Shown: positions 45,098 through 53,911, numbered from the stretch's first letter. The stretch is 64,000 nucleotides of DNA from Streptomyces sp. NBRC 110611 (GCF_001590865.1 NZ_BBUY01000024.1:1-64000); one strand, 5' to 3'. Notes: a model not told the origin generated them from the sequence alone. Numbers and translations: made by a program.

Positions 45098-45757
45098 GTG
45101 GCTGAGTCCAAGAGCACGCCGATCACGCCGGAGCTGTACGACTACGTCGTCGCCCACAACCCGCCGCTGAACGCCGCACAGCGCGGCATCGTGGAGCTCA
45201 CGCACCAGCGGTTGCCGGAGGCCGCGATCATGCAGTCCGCCGAGGAACAGGGGCCGTTGCTGGCGTTCCTGGTGCGGTTGATCGGGGCACGGCATGTCGT
45301 CGAGGTGGGAACGTTCACCGGGTTCTCGGCGTTGTCCATGGCACAGGCGCTGCCCGAGGACGGCACGCTGATCGCCTGCGATGTGTCCGAGGAGTGGACG
45401 GCGTACGGCAAGGAGGCGTGGGCGGAGGCCGGTGTCGCGGACCGTATCCAGCTGCGGATCGCGCCCGCGCTGGAGACGCTGCGGGCGATGCCCGCGGAGC
45501 CGCATATCGACCTTGCCTATCTCGATGCGGACAAGGCGGGCTACATCGCCTACTGGGAAGAGCTGGTGCCGCGGTTGCGGCCCGGGGGACTGATCGCCGC
45601 CGACAATGTCCTGTACGCCGGCGAGGTCGTCGACCCGGCGGCGACCGGGTCGGCCCTGGCGATCAGAGCGTTCAACGACCATGTGAGGGCCGACGAACGG
45701 ATGGAGTCGGTGATGCTCACGGTGGCGGACGGTCTCACTTTGGCGCGCAAGCGGTAG
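45098..45757 (+). CDS. O-methyltransferase, CCoAMT/COMT-like
   Basis: A 219-residue class I SAM-dependent methyltransferase of the caffeoyl-CoA/catechol type. SAM motif I is VVEVGTFTGFSALSMA, the acidic turn LIACDVSEEW, and the metal-binding Asp region LAYLDADKAGY with AADNVLYAGEV. The family methylates catechol-like hydroxyls with a divalent metal. GTG 45098 has GAGGAGAG upstream. It sits alone between the Ter operon terminator and the convergent FmdB gene. Confidence 0.9.
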   Translation: MAESKSTPITPELYDYVVAHNPPLNAAQRGIVELTHQRLPEAAIMQSAEEQGPLLAFLVRLIGARHVVEVGTFTGFSALSMAQALPEDGTLIACDVSEEWTAYGKEAWAEAGVADRIQLRIAPALETLRAMPAEPHIDLAYLDADKAGYIAYWEELVPRLRPGGLIAADNVLYAGEVVDPAATGSALAIRAFNDHVRADERMESVMLTVADGLTLARKR

Positions 45758-45864
45758 CGCTCCGCGCCGAAGAGCCCGAAAGCCGGTGGCGGACGCGAGA
45801 GCCCGTGGCGGACGTAAGGGCTGGTCGCGGAGGCAAAGGCCGGCGGCGACGTAACGGACGTGCC

Positions 45865-46092
45865 TCAGCCGCAGCAACCGCCTCCGCAGCAGCCGCCGCC
45901 ACCACCGCCTCCGCCGGGCCCGCCGCCCGGGGCGGGGGCGGCCGCCGAGCCGCCGACGGCAACCGTGGAGAGGAGCTTCACGGTGTCCTCGTGGCCCTCG
46001 GGGCACACCGCCGGGGCGGAGGACTCGGACATCGGTCGGGTCAGCTCGAAGGTGGAGCCACACGGGCGGCAGCGGTACTCATAACGAGGCAT
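45865..46092 (-). CDS. FmdB-family zinc-ribbon protein
   Basis: A 75-residue protein. The N-terminal zinc ribbon (MPRYEYRCRPCGSTFEL, then VCPEGHED) has the CxxC and CxxH-type ligands of FmdB-like regulators. The C-terminus is Gly-rich and ends in clustered CC pairs (GGCCGGGCCG), common in streptomycete members. The role is unknown; regulation of formamidase-type operons is recorded for the founding member. The start has no clear ribosome site. Confidence 0.85.
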   Translation of the reverse strand: MPRYEYRCRPCGSTFELTRPMSESSAPAVCPEGHEDTVKLLSTVAVGGSAAAPAPGGGPGGGGGGGGCCGGGCCG

Positions 46093-46147
46093 GGCCACAG
46101 ATTAGCCGTGGCGCTGCCCGGCGCACGATGCCGGCCACCGAGGACGC

Positions 46148-46768
46148 TCACCGTGCGCACACCGCCGTGAACTCCGCCGCGCGCTTGCGCAGCTCGTCCA
46201 GGTCGCCGCCGTCCGCCGCATCACCGACCAGTGGCGAGCCGACGCCCACGGCCACCGCCCCGGCGTCGAAGTAGGCCTGGGCCACGGCCTGGTCCACACC
46301 GCCGACCGGCACGAACGGCAGCTCGGGGAACGGGCCGCGGAGCGCCTCCAGATACGCCGGACCGCCGGCCGACGCCGGGAAAAGCTTGAGCGCCGACACG
46401 CCCAGCGCCTCCGCCGCGATCACCTCGGACGGTGTCAGTACCCCGGCGAGCGTGGGCAGCCCCTGCCGTACGGACTCCTCGAGCCCCGCCCCCAGACCCG
46501 GGGTCACGATGAGATTGGCTCCCGCTTCGGCGGCGCGACGGGCATCCTGACTGGTCAGAACGGCGCCGGCGCCGAGCCAGGCCGCGTCGCCCAGCTCCGC
46601 ACGGGCCCGGCGGATCACAGTGAGCGCGTCTTTGCCGCTGAGGGAGACCTCGATCAGCGGAATATCCGCCTCCGCCAGTGCCATGACCGTACGGAATGAC
46701 GCTTCCGCATCCCTGCCCCGGATGATGGCAACCAGTCGTTCGGCCCGGAGCGCTTCGCTGAAGTCCAT
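46148..46768 (-). CDS. eda: KDPG/KHG-type aldolase
   Basis: A 206-residue class I aldolase of the Entner-Doudoroff family. The Schiff-base Lys128 lies in ALKLFPASAGG, the catalytic Glu40 in PLIEVSLSG and the phosphate-binding Arg17 in AIIRGRD. The glycine-rich FVPVGGVDQ is conserved. The reading frame runs upstream to 46918, but ATG 46768 with TAGGAAACG ahead is the family start. It has no kinase or dehydratase partner nearby, so the sugar acid it serves is not known. Confidence 0.9.
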   Translation of the reverse strand: MDFSEALRAERLVAIIRGRDAEASFRTVMALAEADIPLIEVSLSGKDALTVIRRARAELGDAAWLGAGAVLTSQDARRAAEAGANLIVTPGLGAGLEESVRQGLPTLAGVLTPSEVIAAEALGVSALKLFPASAGGPAYLEALRGPFPELPFVPVGGVDQAVAQAYFDAGAVAVGVGSPLVGDAADGGDLDELRKRAAEFTAVCAR

Positions 46769-47247
46769 GGCGTTTCCTACTTTCTCCGCTCCCCGCCGCG
46801 GGCGTACCGCGCGGGTGGGGCCTTCGGGCGCAGGGTTGGTGCCTCCGATTATTCCGGGTCGGCGGGCATGGCGGGCTCCGGTTGCGCAGCGGTGACCCAC
46901 CTGTGCCCGGGCAGGCACGAAGAGCTGTTCTGCGTACTGCCCGGAGCGCCCTTGAGCGCTGTCCGGAGTGCGGAAGTCCGGGGTGGTGGAGGCGACTTGA
47001 GGCGCCGCGGGCGGGGGTGGGGCGTCCAGCCGTCGGGGATCAGCAGAGAGTCACGGGCGATCTACGGGGCGTACCGGCGCCGATGTCCGTACGTCGTACC
47101 GGGTGCCCCGATGCCAGGACGTAGCGGTCACCCCCATGCCAGGACGTACCGGGCCCCCTATGCCAGGACGTACCGGGCTCCCATGTCAGGGCGTACCGAG
47201 CACCCCGGCTCCGTTCCCACCTCGGTACGCCCCGACGTCCCCCCGGC
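46769..47247. other. 479-base intergenic region containing a minisatellite
   Basis: No supported gene lies between the aldolase start and the DUF4383 stop. The right half contains a 23-28 bp tandem array (47083-47206) listed separately. The left half has the leftward aldolase promoter region and shows no strong structure to my eye. Confidence 0.6.
47083..47206 (+). repeat. Minisatellite of about 24 bp, four copies plus a degenerate one
   Basis: Units beginning ATGCCAGGACGTACCGGG start at 47111, 47136, 47160 and 47183 (ATGTCAGGGCGTACCGAG in the last), with period 23-25 bp. A looser copy starts at 47083. The array is not in any supported gene. Confidence 0.88.
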
Positions 47248-48000
47248 CTACTGCTCCTTGCTCTCGCTGCCGCTGCTGCCGCTGCCACTGCCGCCGCCGG
47301 TCTCCGCGCCCCTGTGGGCGCTGATGCTGGTGCTGGTACCCGGGCCTATCGACCCCTGCCCGGCGTGCAGGGAGCCCTGCATCTTGACGCGCCAGGACTG
47401 CCGCCCGGCCGTCATCCCGGGGACCGGGTGCCACTCGCCGCGGTCGAAACGTTCCGCTTCCTCCGGGTGCCGGGCCCGCCAGTACGGGTTGTTCTGCGGG
47501 AGGCCGCCGCTGACCCGTCCGTACATCCCGAAGACCAGCAGCATCAGCCCGACCACAAAGCTGAACAGGACGTTCTGGATCCGGAAGGCGAGGAAGTTCG
47601 CATCGGTCCGCAGCACTGCCAGGTTCACGAATCCGCTCAGCAGGAAGAGCACCCCGAAGACGATGTTGAGGGTCGAGGCGAAGTTCCCGCCGATCACCAT
47701 CCCGCCGACGAGGATCACGCCGACGACGATCGACAGCACGCTCAGCGCGCCGTTGCTGTTCAGACCGGCCACAGCGTTGTCGCCGGTGTCGAAGAAGCCG
47801 ATGTTCCGGGTCAGCCCGAGGATGCCGAACGCGATCAGCACCAGGCCCATCAGCCCGGCCCCGATGCGGTAGACCCTGCTGAGCCTGTGGTCCACGGGCA
47901 GGTGCTCATCGAGCCGGGCGCGGGTACGGCGTCCCGTGCCCCGGCGGTGGAAGTGCCCCATGGGTCCGGGCAGGGTCTGGCCAGTAGCCCCAGTTGCCAT
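47248..48000 (-). CDS. DUF4383 membrane protein
   Basis: A 250-residue protein with four hydrophobic segments (residues about 45-150, including GLMGLVLIAFGILGL and VLSIVVGVILVGGMVIGG) and a polar Ser/Gly-rich C-terminus. This is the DUF4383 family, common in actinobacteria and without assigned function. ATG 48000 follows AAGGAGG at ideal spacing. The C-terminal GGGSGSGSSGSES tail is likely disordered. Confidence 0.87.
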   Translation of the reverse strand: MATGATGQTLPGPMGHFHRRGTGRRTRARLDEHLPVDHRLSRVYRIGAGLMGLVLIAFGILGLTRNIGFFDTGDNAVAGLNSNGALSVLSIVVGVILVGGMVIGGNFASTLNIVFGVLFLLSGFVNLAVLRTDANFLAFRIQNVLFSFVVGLMLLVFGMYGRVSGGLPQNNPYWRARHPEEAERFDRGEWHPVPGMTAGRQSWRVKMQGSLHAGQGSIGPGTSTSISAHRGAETGGGSGSGSSGSESKEQ

Positions 48001-48101
48001 GCCGGCCTCCTTCGCGCAGATGGGCCGCCTGGGTCGTGTCACTCACCCTCCAGGATCCGCCCGGGGGCTGCTTCACGCCATCGCGCGCGCCCGCGCCGGC
48101 C

Positions 48102-49508
48102 TCAGCCGCTCGCTCCGGCACCGGCCCCGGCGCCGCCCCGCGCCTCGCGGATCTCCTGCACCACCCGGGCCGCGGTCTGCCGTACCGCCTCGGTCTCGGT
48201 CAGGAAATGCCACCAGTCCGGATGCCGCCCCTCCAGGCCCGCGACCGCACGCTCCAGCCGCGCCACCGCGTCGTCCAGGGGACGGGCGTGCCGCGGATCC
48301 GGGGTGCTGCGACCGGCCATCGCGAGCCGCTGGGCGTCCCGGATCGCGAAGCGGGTCTGTTCGACCTCCTTCTGCCGGTCGAACGACACCGCGTCGAGGC
48401 GTCGCAGCCGGTCCCCAGCCGCCGACACCGCCTCGTCCGTGGTGTCCAGCAGCGCGCGTACGGTCGCCAGCAGGCTGGTGGCATCCGCCCAGCGCTGCTC
48501 GTCCCGCGCCTGCTGCGCCTCCCGTAGCTTCACCTCGGCCTGCCGGACGGACCGCGCGGCCTCCTCCGGCACCTGCTGCAGGTCCTGCCAGCAGGCCGCG
48601 CTGTACCGCCGGCGCAGCTCGCTGAGGACCGGATCGACCTTCTCGGCGCGCGTGGTGATCGCCTGTGCCCGGGTCCGCAGCGACACCAGCCGCTTGTCGA
48701 GCTCCGCCGCCCGGGCCGGCAGCCGCTCGGCCTCGGCCCGTATGTCCTCCGCCTTGCGGAGCACCTCGTCCGCGCGCCGGATCGTCTCCGGTACGCCATG
48801 CTGTCCGGCGCCCTGATTGAGCTTGGTCAGCTCCGGCCCCAGCGCCGCGAGCCGGGCCGCGAGATCATCGGCGCGCAGCCCCGTCGCCCGGACCCCGTCC
48901 AGCGCATTGCTCGCCGCCAGCAGCGTCTGCCGTGCCCGTTCCACGGCCGGGGCCAGCCGGGCCAGCTGCGTCTCCGCGGACCGCAGCAGAGGTCCCAGCC
49001 CCTGCGCGAACCGGTCGAGCTCGCCCTTGACCCGGTTCAGCTCATCCGTGGCCCGGGTGAGGTCGGCGCGCGCCCGCGCCGCCGCGGCGCCGTCGAGATC
49101 GTCGCGGTCCAGATCGTGGGAGTCGACCGCGGTGATGTAGCCGTGGCTCACCTCGTCGATGCGCCGGCTGAAGCTCTCGTAATCCGCGGCGGCCCGCTGG
49201 GCCTGCGGTGAACTGTCGACGGCGGTGATCGTCTCCAGGGAGATCCGGAGGTCCCGCTGCGCGCTGTCCAGCTCGTAGAATGCGGCCGCGGCGGCATCCT
49301 TCGCGGCCTGCGCGTCGGCCCGCTGGCTCTCCCCGCGCCCGAACCAGCGACGGGTCCCGCCACTCGCGAACGACATCGGCACCGACGCCGCCAGCGCGGC
49401 CAACAGCGGCAGCGGCAGCAAGGCCAGCGCCGCCATGTCCCGGGCCGGACCCCCACGCGCGCGACGGCGTTCTCGCTGGTCATGCGGCTGCGTGTGTGTC
49501 GCCGTCAC
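48102..49508 (-). CDS. Membrane-anchored coiled-coil protein
   Basis: A protein of about 468 residues with one hydrophobic helix near the N-terminus (ALALLPLPLLAALAASVP). A long Ala/Arg/Glu/Leu-rich heptad region follows, from about residue 60 to 430, with the look of an extended coiled coil. No catalytic motif is recognisable. I do not know the family; it could be an envelope or division scaffold. GTG 49508 is chosen because GGGAGAGGGA lies directly upstream; longer frames to 49556 or 49580 would add a Gly/Pro-rich tail. Confidence 0.7.
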   Translation of the reverse strand: MTATHTQPHDQRERRRARGGPARDMAALALLPLPLLAALAASVPMSFASGGTRRWFGRGESQRADAQAAKDAAAAAFYELDSAQRDLRISLETITAVDSSPQAQRAAADYESFSRRIDEVSHGYITAVDSHDLDRDDLDGAAAARARADLTRATDELNRVKGELDRFAQGLGPLLRSAETQLARLAPAVERARQTLLAASNALDGVRATGLRADDLAARLAALGPELTKLNQGAGQHGVPETIRRADEVLRKAEDIRAEAERLPARAAELDKRLVSLRTRAQAITTRAEKVDPVLSELRRRYSAACWQDLQQVPEEAARSVRQAEVKLREAQQARDEQRWADATSLLATVRALLDTTDEAVSAAGDRLRRLDAVSFDRQKEVEQTRFAIRDAQRLAMAGRSTPDPRHARPLDDAVARLERAVAGLEGRHPDWWHFLTETEAVRQTAARVVQEIREARGGAGAGAGASG

Positions 49509-49657
49509 TTCCCTCTCCCGATCGGATCGCCCAGGGCCGCCAGGGCCGGGTGTCATTCTCCCACTCACCGGAACGAACACACCGGCCGGTAAGTTCGCAC
49601 TTCGAGCACTGGTTTGCCGTTCAGCCCCGATGGCAAGGTAGTCTGTCGGCTCGACGA

Positions 49658-49729
49658 GGGCGCATAGCTCAGCGGTAGAGCGCTGCTCTTACAAAGCAGA
49701 TGTCGGCGGTTCAAATCCGTCTGTGCCCA
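49658..49729 (+). tRNA. tRNA-Val (anticodon TAC)
   Basis: A complete cloverleaf: acceptor stem GGGCGCA pairs with TGTGCCC. The D arm is GCTC-AGCGGTA-GAGC, the anticodon arm CTGCT-CTTACAA-AGCAG with TAC at 49690-49692, and the T arm GGCGG-TTCAAAT-CCGTC with one G-U pair. The discriminator base is A at 49729. The 3' CCA is not encoded. Confidence 0.95.
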
Positions 49730-49756
49730 CTGGTGCGACCCGCACCGATAACGCCA

Positions 49757-49793
49757 AAGGCCCAGGTCAGCGCTCTGCGAGGACCTGGGCCTT
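49757..49793 (+). terminator. Terminator after tRNA-Val
   Basis: AAGGCCCAGGTC (49757-49768) pairs perfectly with GACCTGGGCCTT (49782-49793) across a 13-base loop, 28 bases past the tRNA. Confidence 0.85.
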
Positions 49794-49884
49794 CGCCTTG
49801 CCTCCCGCGGGCCTGCCGGCCCCGTTGTCGTGATCGTGTGATCATTTCGTCGGCAGGTTCGATCAGCAGGGGGAATGCAGGGGT

Positions 49885-50202
49885 ATGCCCAACGGAGCCA
49901 TCTCGGTCTCACCCGAGGAACTCAGAGCGGCGGCAGGCGCCGCCGACGCCATCAGCCAGGATCTCCAGGAGGCCATCGCGACCGCCAGGCGCGATATCGA
50001 GGCCGCTGGTACGGCGATGAAATCGTGGCTCATCGGTCCGGACATGGAGCGGGTGGCCAACGACTGGGGCACGGCGCTGGACGAGCTGAGCAAGCAGATC
50101 GGCGGCGCCGACCCCGAGAGCGCGGCGTCCCGTCTGCGGCGCACCGCGGACGGTCACGAGTACAACGAAGACCTCACCGCTCAGTCGTTCCGGGTGCGGT
50201 GA
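49885..50202 (+). CDS. Small WXG-like helical protein
   Basis: A 105-residue, mostly helical protein, similar in size and composition to WXG100/ESX-type proteins: Ala/Glu/Asp-rich helices flank a turn (KSWLIGPDMERVANDW). The turn is W-x-x-G, not a strict W-x-G. It lies just before a WXG-DUF1023 hydrolase gene, with 3 bases between the stop and the next start. A pair of helical partner and hydrolase resembles type VII secretion cargo; no secretion machinery gene is in this window. ATG 49885 has GCAGGGG upstream. Confidence 0.75.
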   Translation: MPNGAISVSPEELRAAAGAADAISQDLQEAIATARRDIEAAGTAMKSWLIGPDMERVANDWGTALDELSKQIGGADPESAASRLRRTADGHEYNEDLTAQSFRVR

Positions 50203-50205
50203 CCG

Positions 50206-51810
50206 GTGTCCGACCTGTCCGAGAATTTCAAGCCACTGCTCAAGCAGGATTTCTCCGATCTGGAAGCCGCCGTCCGGTCCTGGCAGAAGCTGGCCAGAGC
50301 ACTGGAGGAGGCCCAGGTCCGGCACCGGCACAAGGTGACCGGACCGCTGCATGCCAGCGGATGGCAGGGGACGGACTCTCACTACGCCTTCATGCAGATG
50401 GAGACGAGCGAGACCCGGCTCGGCACCGCGCAGTCCGATGTCACCTCCATCGCCATCACCTTGGACACCGTCCACACCACGATGAAGGAAGCCCAGGAGG
50501 ACTTGCGGCGGAATGTGCGCACCGCGGAACTCGACGGGTACGCCGTCGACGATCACGGCAAAGTGACGGACCGCAGGGCCGGCCCCGCCGACAATGCCGA
50601 CGCCGCAGCGCAGGAAGAGCATCAGCTGCGTGTCGCCTACCGGGAGGCTTACCAGAACGACATCAAGTACCCCGTGGAGAGTGCCAGTAGGGCTGACGCG
50701 GAAGGGAAGGGGCTCCTTCGGCTGATCGACGCCTTCAACCTCGACAAGGACTACGGCGCGTCGAAGGCCGAAGAAGACGCCCGCGAGGTCGCGAAGTTCG
50801 CCCACCTCGATGAGGATTCCATTCCCTCGAAGAAGGATCCGAAGGAGAACGCCAAGTGGTGGTCGGGCCTCACCGAGCAGGAGCGGCAGTCGTACCTCGA
50901 CGCCTACCCCGAGAAGATCGGCTGGCTCGACGGCATACCCAGCGCCGACCGTGACGAGGCGAACCGCAAGGTGGTGGATATCCAGCTCGCGGAGTACGAC
51001 ATGAAGAGGCAGAACGGCGAGTTGGGCATCCACGACCAGCGGAACTACGACGGTTTGCAGAAGTTGCAGAACGCGCTCGACAAGGCCGACGGCACCGGCG
51101 ACGACAGCAAGCGGCTCTACGTACTCGGGATCGACACGAAACACGACGGGCGGGCCGTCGTCTCGCAGGGAAATCCCGACACCGCCCGCAACGTTGCCCT
51201 TCAGGTTCCCGGTACCGACAATGATTTGTCGAACGTCGATGAGCAGATCGACCGCGTGGACAGGCTGCAGCAGTCCGCCGTCGACAGCGGCGCCAAGGAC
51301 ACCGCCGTCATCTCCTGGCTCGGGTACGACGCACCCGAGGCCGACAACAGCATGTTCACCACGGGGCGCGCCGATCCGGCCGGCGGAGATCTGCGGAGCT
51401 TCACACGCGGTCTGCGCGAGTCCCATGAGGGCGATCGTGCGCATATGACCGTGCTCGGGCACAGCTACGGCTCGACGGTGATAGGCGTCGGCGCCTCCCA
51501 AGGTGGCGGCCTCGATGCCGACGATATCGTCGTGGTCGGGAGCCCGGGCATGACCGTGGAGCATGCCAAGGACTTGAACATCGACCCCGATCATGTGTGG
51601 GCCGGTGGCGCCGAAGACGACATCGTTTCCACCGGTGCGTCGGGATTGACCTTGGGCGAAGACCCCATGGAGAAGGAGTTCGGCGGCAAGGTCATCGAAG
51701 TGGACACCGAAGGCCACGGCGGCTACTGGGACAGGGGCAGTACGAGCCTGCGCAATCAGGGCCGCATCATCGCCGGCCGGGATGCCTCGGAAGGTGATTA
51801 CCACTCATGA
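50206..51810 (+). CDS. WXG-domain DUF1023 alpha/beta hydrolase (paralogue 3)
   Basis: A 534-residue protein. Residues 1-110 are a helical WXG100-like module with W53-Q-G55 in ASGWQGTDSHY. A charged linker follows. The C-terminal half is a DUF1023 alpha/beta hydrolase with nucleophile motif VLGHSYGSTVIG and VVGSPGM following. Unlike the other two DUF1023 proteins here it has no signal peptide, so if exported it would need a WXG-dependent (type VII) route. GTG 50206 follows the upstream stop by 3 bases. Lipase-like activity is inferred from the fold. Confidence 0.85.
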   Translation: MSDLSENFKPLLKQDFSDLEAAVRSWQKLARALEEAQVRHRHKVTGPLHASGWQGTDSHYAFMQMETSETRLGTAQSDVTSIAITLDTVHTTMKEAQEDLRRNVRTAELDGYAVDDHGKVTDRRAGPADNADAAAQEEHQLRVAYREAYQNDIKYPVESASRADAEGKGLLRLIDAFNLDKDYGASKAEEDAREVAKFAHLDEDSIPSKKDPKENAKWWSGLTEQERQSYLDAYPEKIGWLDGIPSADRDEANRKVVDIQLAEYDMKRQNGELGIHDQRNYDGLQKLQNALDKADGTGDDSKRLYVLGIDTKHDGRAVVSQGNPDTARNVALQVPGTDNDLSNVDEQIDRVDRLQQSAVDSGAKDTAVISWLGYDAPEADNSMFTTGRADPAGGDLRSFTRGLRESHEGDRAHMTVLGHSYGSTVIGVGASQGGGLDADDIVVVGSPGMTVEHAKDLNIDPDHVWAGGAEDDIVSTGASGLTLGEDPMEKEFGGKVIEVDTEGHGGYWDRGSTSLRNQGRIIAGRDASEGDYHS

Positions 51811-52445
51811 CCCTGCGGACCCCCGGGCGGACCAGGCGTATCGGGATGCTCGGATGCGCCCTGGCGGCCCTGCTCGCATCAGGAGGATGCATGAACGACG
51901 GTGGAAAGAACGACCCGCTCCCGGTCAAGAGCCAGGAGCAGGCCGAGCATCTGGTCCGCGGCCTGGTCGACTCGCTGGCCGAGGAGTACGGCCTGAAGGT
52001 GGACGGCAAGACCGTGCACAAAGAGTTTCGCGACTGCTTCGGCAAGGAGGGCGAGTCCACCGATGACGGCCGCTTCGACCTGACCTACGCGGTGCGCGCC
52101 GCACTTCCCGAGGCCGAGCACGGCACAGCGATCCGCGCCATGCGCAAGAGGCTGGAGGCTCAGGGCTACAAGATCAGCGGCTACCGTGAGGACAAAACCA
52201 AGGACCCTTGGGCGCTGATGGACGCCAAGGGCGGTAAGGACAACCTCGTTGTTTCGGTGGAGAGTTATATGCCGCCCGATCAACTCGTCTTCTCGGTGAA
52301 CACACCCTGTTTCCTGCCGCCCGGAGTGAAGCAGCAACAGGTATCCGCCCCCGCGACTGATACCGCCCCCGTCACACCGAAGGACCCTCGCCTCGCACTG
52401 ATGGCGCCCACCGGGCCCGCATCCCCCGAGAACCCCTTCGGGTAG
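51807..52445 (+). CDS. Predicted lipoprotein coupled to the WXG-DUF1023 gene
   Basis: A 212-residue predicted lipoprotein: basic N-terminus, hydrophobic core, lipobox LLASGGC (Cys28). The mature part has two Cys and no family I recognise. Its start overlaps the hydrolase stop (ATGA), so the two are made together. A membrane-bound partner or immunity-type role is possible and is inference. A strong terminator follows. Confidence 0.8.
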   Translation: MTLRTPGRTRRIGMLGCALAALLASGGCMNDGGKNDPLPVKSQEQAEHLVRGLVDSLAEEYGLKVDGKTVHKEFRDCFGKEGESTDDGRFDLTYAVRAALPEAEHGTAIRAMRKRLEAQGYKISGYREDKTKDPWALMDAKGGKDNLVVSVESYMPPDQLVFSVNTPCFLPPGVKQQQVSAPATDTAPVTPKDPRLALMAPTGPASPENPFG

Positions 52446-52455
52446 ACACCGTAGG

Positions 52456-52493
52456 AAATGCCCTTCCGGATCATGCTCCGGAAGGGCATTTTT
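52456..52493 (+). terminator. Rho-independent terminator with U-tract
   Basis: A perfect 15-bp stem (52456-52470 with 52477-52491) closes a TCATGC loop and ends in a run of five T. It is the only classical T-tailed terminator I see in the window. A run of nine G follows at 52501. Confidence 0.92.
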
Positions 52494-52612
52494 GCGTTCC
52501 GGGGGGGGGCAGGCGGCCGTCTCGATCGCCGCCGCTCACGGGTGGGGCGTGAGGTGACGCGAAGGGCTGTTGTTCGTGGGCGGTGTGCTGTGTATGGTCG
52601 AAGACAGAAAGG

Positions 52613-52628
52613 CTTGAACTTTCAACTA
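52613..52628. promoter_or_regulatory. Candidate operator upstream of DoxX gene 1
   Basis: CTTGAACTTTCAACTA contains the perfect TTGAA-CT-TTCAA dyad. It lies 88 bases before the DoxX start and matches 14 of 16 bases, in the same orientation, with the element ahead of the second DoxX gene. A second dyad, TCAAC-N6-GTTGA, overlaps it (52622-52637). The pattern is typical of MarR/HxlR-type sites. Confidence 0.55.
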
Positions 52629-52716
52629 AATGGTTGATGGGTTGGCTGCTGCGGCCGGGCGGTGTGGGTACGCCGTTCCCGGCGCGGCGGCCGGCCTCGA
52701 TATGGAAAGGGGTCCG

Positions 52717-53274
52717 ATGACCTCCCCTCTTGGTGATCGCGTTCCTGGGTCCTCGTGGATAGGCGCCGCGACGAGCCGTGCGCCTTCTCCGCACGGTTAC
52801 GACGCCGGACTGCTTCTGCTGCGGCTCGCGCTCGGGCTGACCATGGCGGCCCACGGTGTCCAGAAGCTGTTCGGCTGGTTCGGCGGGCCGGGGCTGGACG
52901 GGACCGCGCAGTTCTTCACGATGAGCGGCTATCCGTCGGGCCGGGCCATGGCCGTCATCGCCGGCCTGACCGAGACGCTGGGCGGGCTGGGGCTCGTGGC
53001 CGGACTGCTGACGCCGCTCGCCGCGGCGGCGGTGGTCGGCACGATGATCAACGCCCTCGCCGTGAAGGGGGGCGGCGAATTCTTCGCGCCCAAGGGCGTG
53101 GAGTACGAGCTGCTGCTCACCGTCGGTGCGGCGGCGCTGGCGCTGACCGGCCCCGGACGCTACGCCCTCGACCGCTTCGTACCGGGTCTGCGTGCTCATC
53201 GGCTGGTGTACGGCGCGGCGGCGCTGCTGCTGGCGGTGGTGATGGCCGGCGTCGTGCTGCTGCTGCGGAAGTGA
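52717..53274 (+). CDS. DoxX-family membrane protein 1
   Basis: A 185-residue protein with four hydrophobic helices and the DoxX pattern LLLLRLALGLTMAAHGVQKLFGWFGGPG, broken here only by its loops. A 30-residue polar N-terminus precedes the first helix. DoxX proteins are linked to redox and thiol stress at the membrane. ATG 52717 has AAAGGGG upstream. The stop codon region is duplicated in perfect tandem. Confidence 0.87.
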   Translation: MTSPLGDRVPGSSWIGAATSRAPSPHGYDAGLLLLRLALGLTMAAHGVQKLFGWFGGPGLDGTAQFFTMSGYPSGRAMAVIAGLTETLGGLGLVAGLLTPLAAAAVVGTMINALAVKGGGEFFAPKGVEYELLLTVGAAALALTGPGRYALDRFVPGLRAHRLVYGAAALLLAVVMAGVVLLLRK

Positions 53275-53300
53275 GCTCCTGAGCGGAAGTGAGCTCCTGA
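53265..53300 (+). repeat. Perfect 18-bp tandem duplication across the DoxX 1 stop codon
   Basis: GCGGAAGTGAGCTCCTGA occurs at 53265-53282, including the TGA stop at 53272, and again at 53283-53300 without mismatch. Confidence 0.93.
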
Positions 53301-53413
53301 AAGGGGGCGGGAGAAGGACAGGGAAGGGCAGGGAGGCTCGGGCCAGGGGCGCGGGCAGGGTACGAGTGCGGCGCCACGGAGGGTGCCGCGGTGAGAGATC
53401 GGGGAAGAGTCTC

Positions 53414-53911
53414 ATGGCCGTACGACGGCTCAATCATGCGGTGCTGTACGTGCGCGATGTGGCGCGGTCCGTCGCCTTCTATACCGAGGCCCTCGGGCTC
53501 ACGGTGGAAGCCGAGCTACCGGGGCGGGCCGCGTTCCTCGCCGCGCCCGGTTCGCTCAACGATCACGATCTGGCGCTGTTCGCGGTGGGATCGGACGCGC
53601 CGGGGCCCGAGGCCGGGCGGGTCGGTCTCTACCACCTGGCCTGGGAGGTCGGCACGCTCGGCGAACTCGCCGCGGCCGGGACCTGGCTCGCCGAGCGGGG
53701 GGCTCTCGTGGGCTCCACCGACCACTTGGTGTCCAAGTCCTTCTACGCCAAGGACCCGGACGGCGTTGAGTTCGAGGTGATGTGGCGGGTCCCACGGGCG
53801 GACTGGCCGGGACCGGACGCGGACCGGCTACGGCCGCTCGATCTGGCCGGGGCGCTGCGGCGCTGGGGACCAGATCTGCAGACGGGCGCGGCGGCCGGCT
53901 CGGCCACCTGA
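53414..53911 (+). CDS. VOC-superfamily (glyoxalase/dioxygenase-like) protein
   Basis: A 165-residue vicinal-oxygen-chelate protein. Typical sites: LNHAVLYVRDVARSVAFY with the first metal His, GLYHLAWEV with a second His, and KDPDGVEFEVMW with the metal Glu. It may be a dioxygenase, a glyoxalase or a resistance protein; the sequence does not decide. ATG 53414 has GGGGAAGAG upstream. It follows DoxX 1 on the same strand by 139 bases. Confidence 0.88.
   Translation: MAVRRLNHAVLYVRDVARSVAFYTEALGLTVEAELPGRAAFLAAPGSLNDHDLALFAVGSDAPGPEAGRVGLYHLAWEVGTLGELAAAGTWLAERGALVGSTDHLVSKSFYAKDPDGVEFEVMWRVPRADWPGPDADRLRPLDLAGALRRWGPDLQTGAAAGSAT

Noticed and set aside
52501..52509. Run of nine G as a possible phase-variable tract
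   Set aside because: It is downstream of a terminator and not inside a gene or between promoter boxes that I can identify, so a switching role is not supported.
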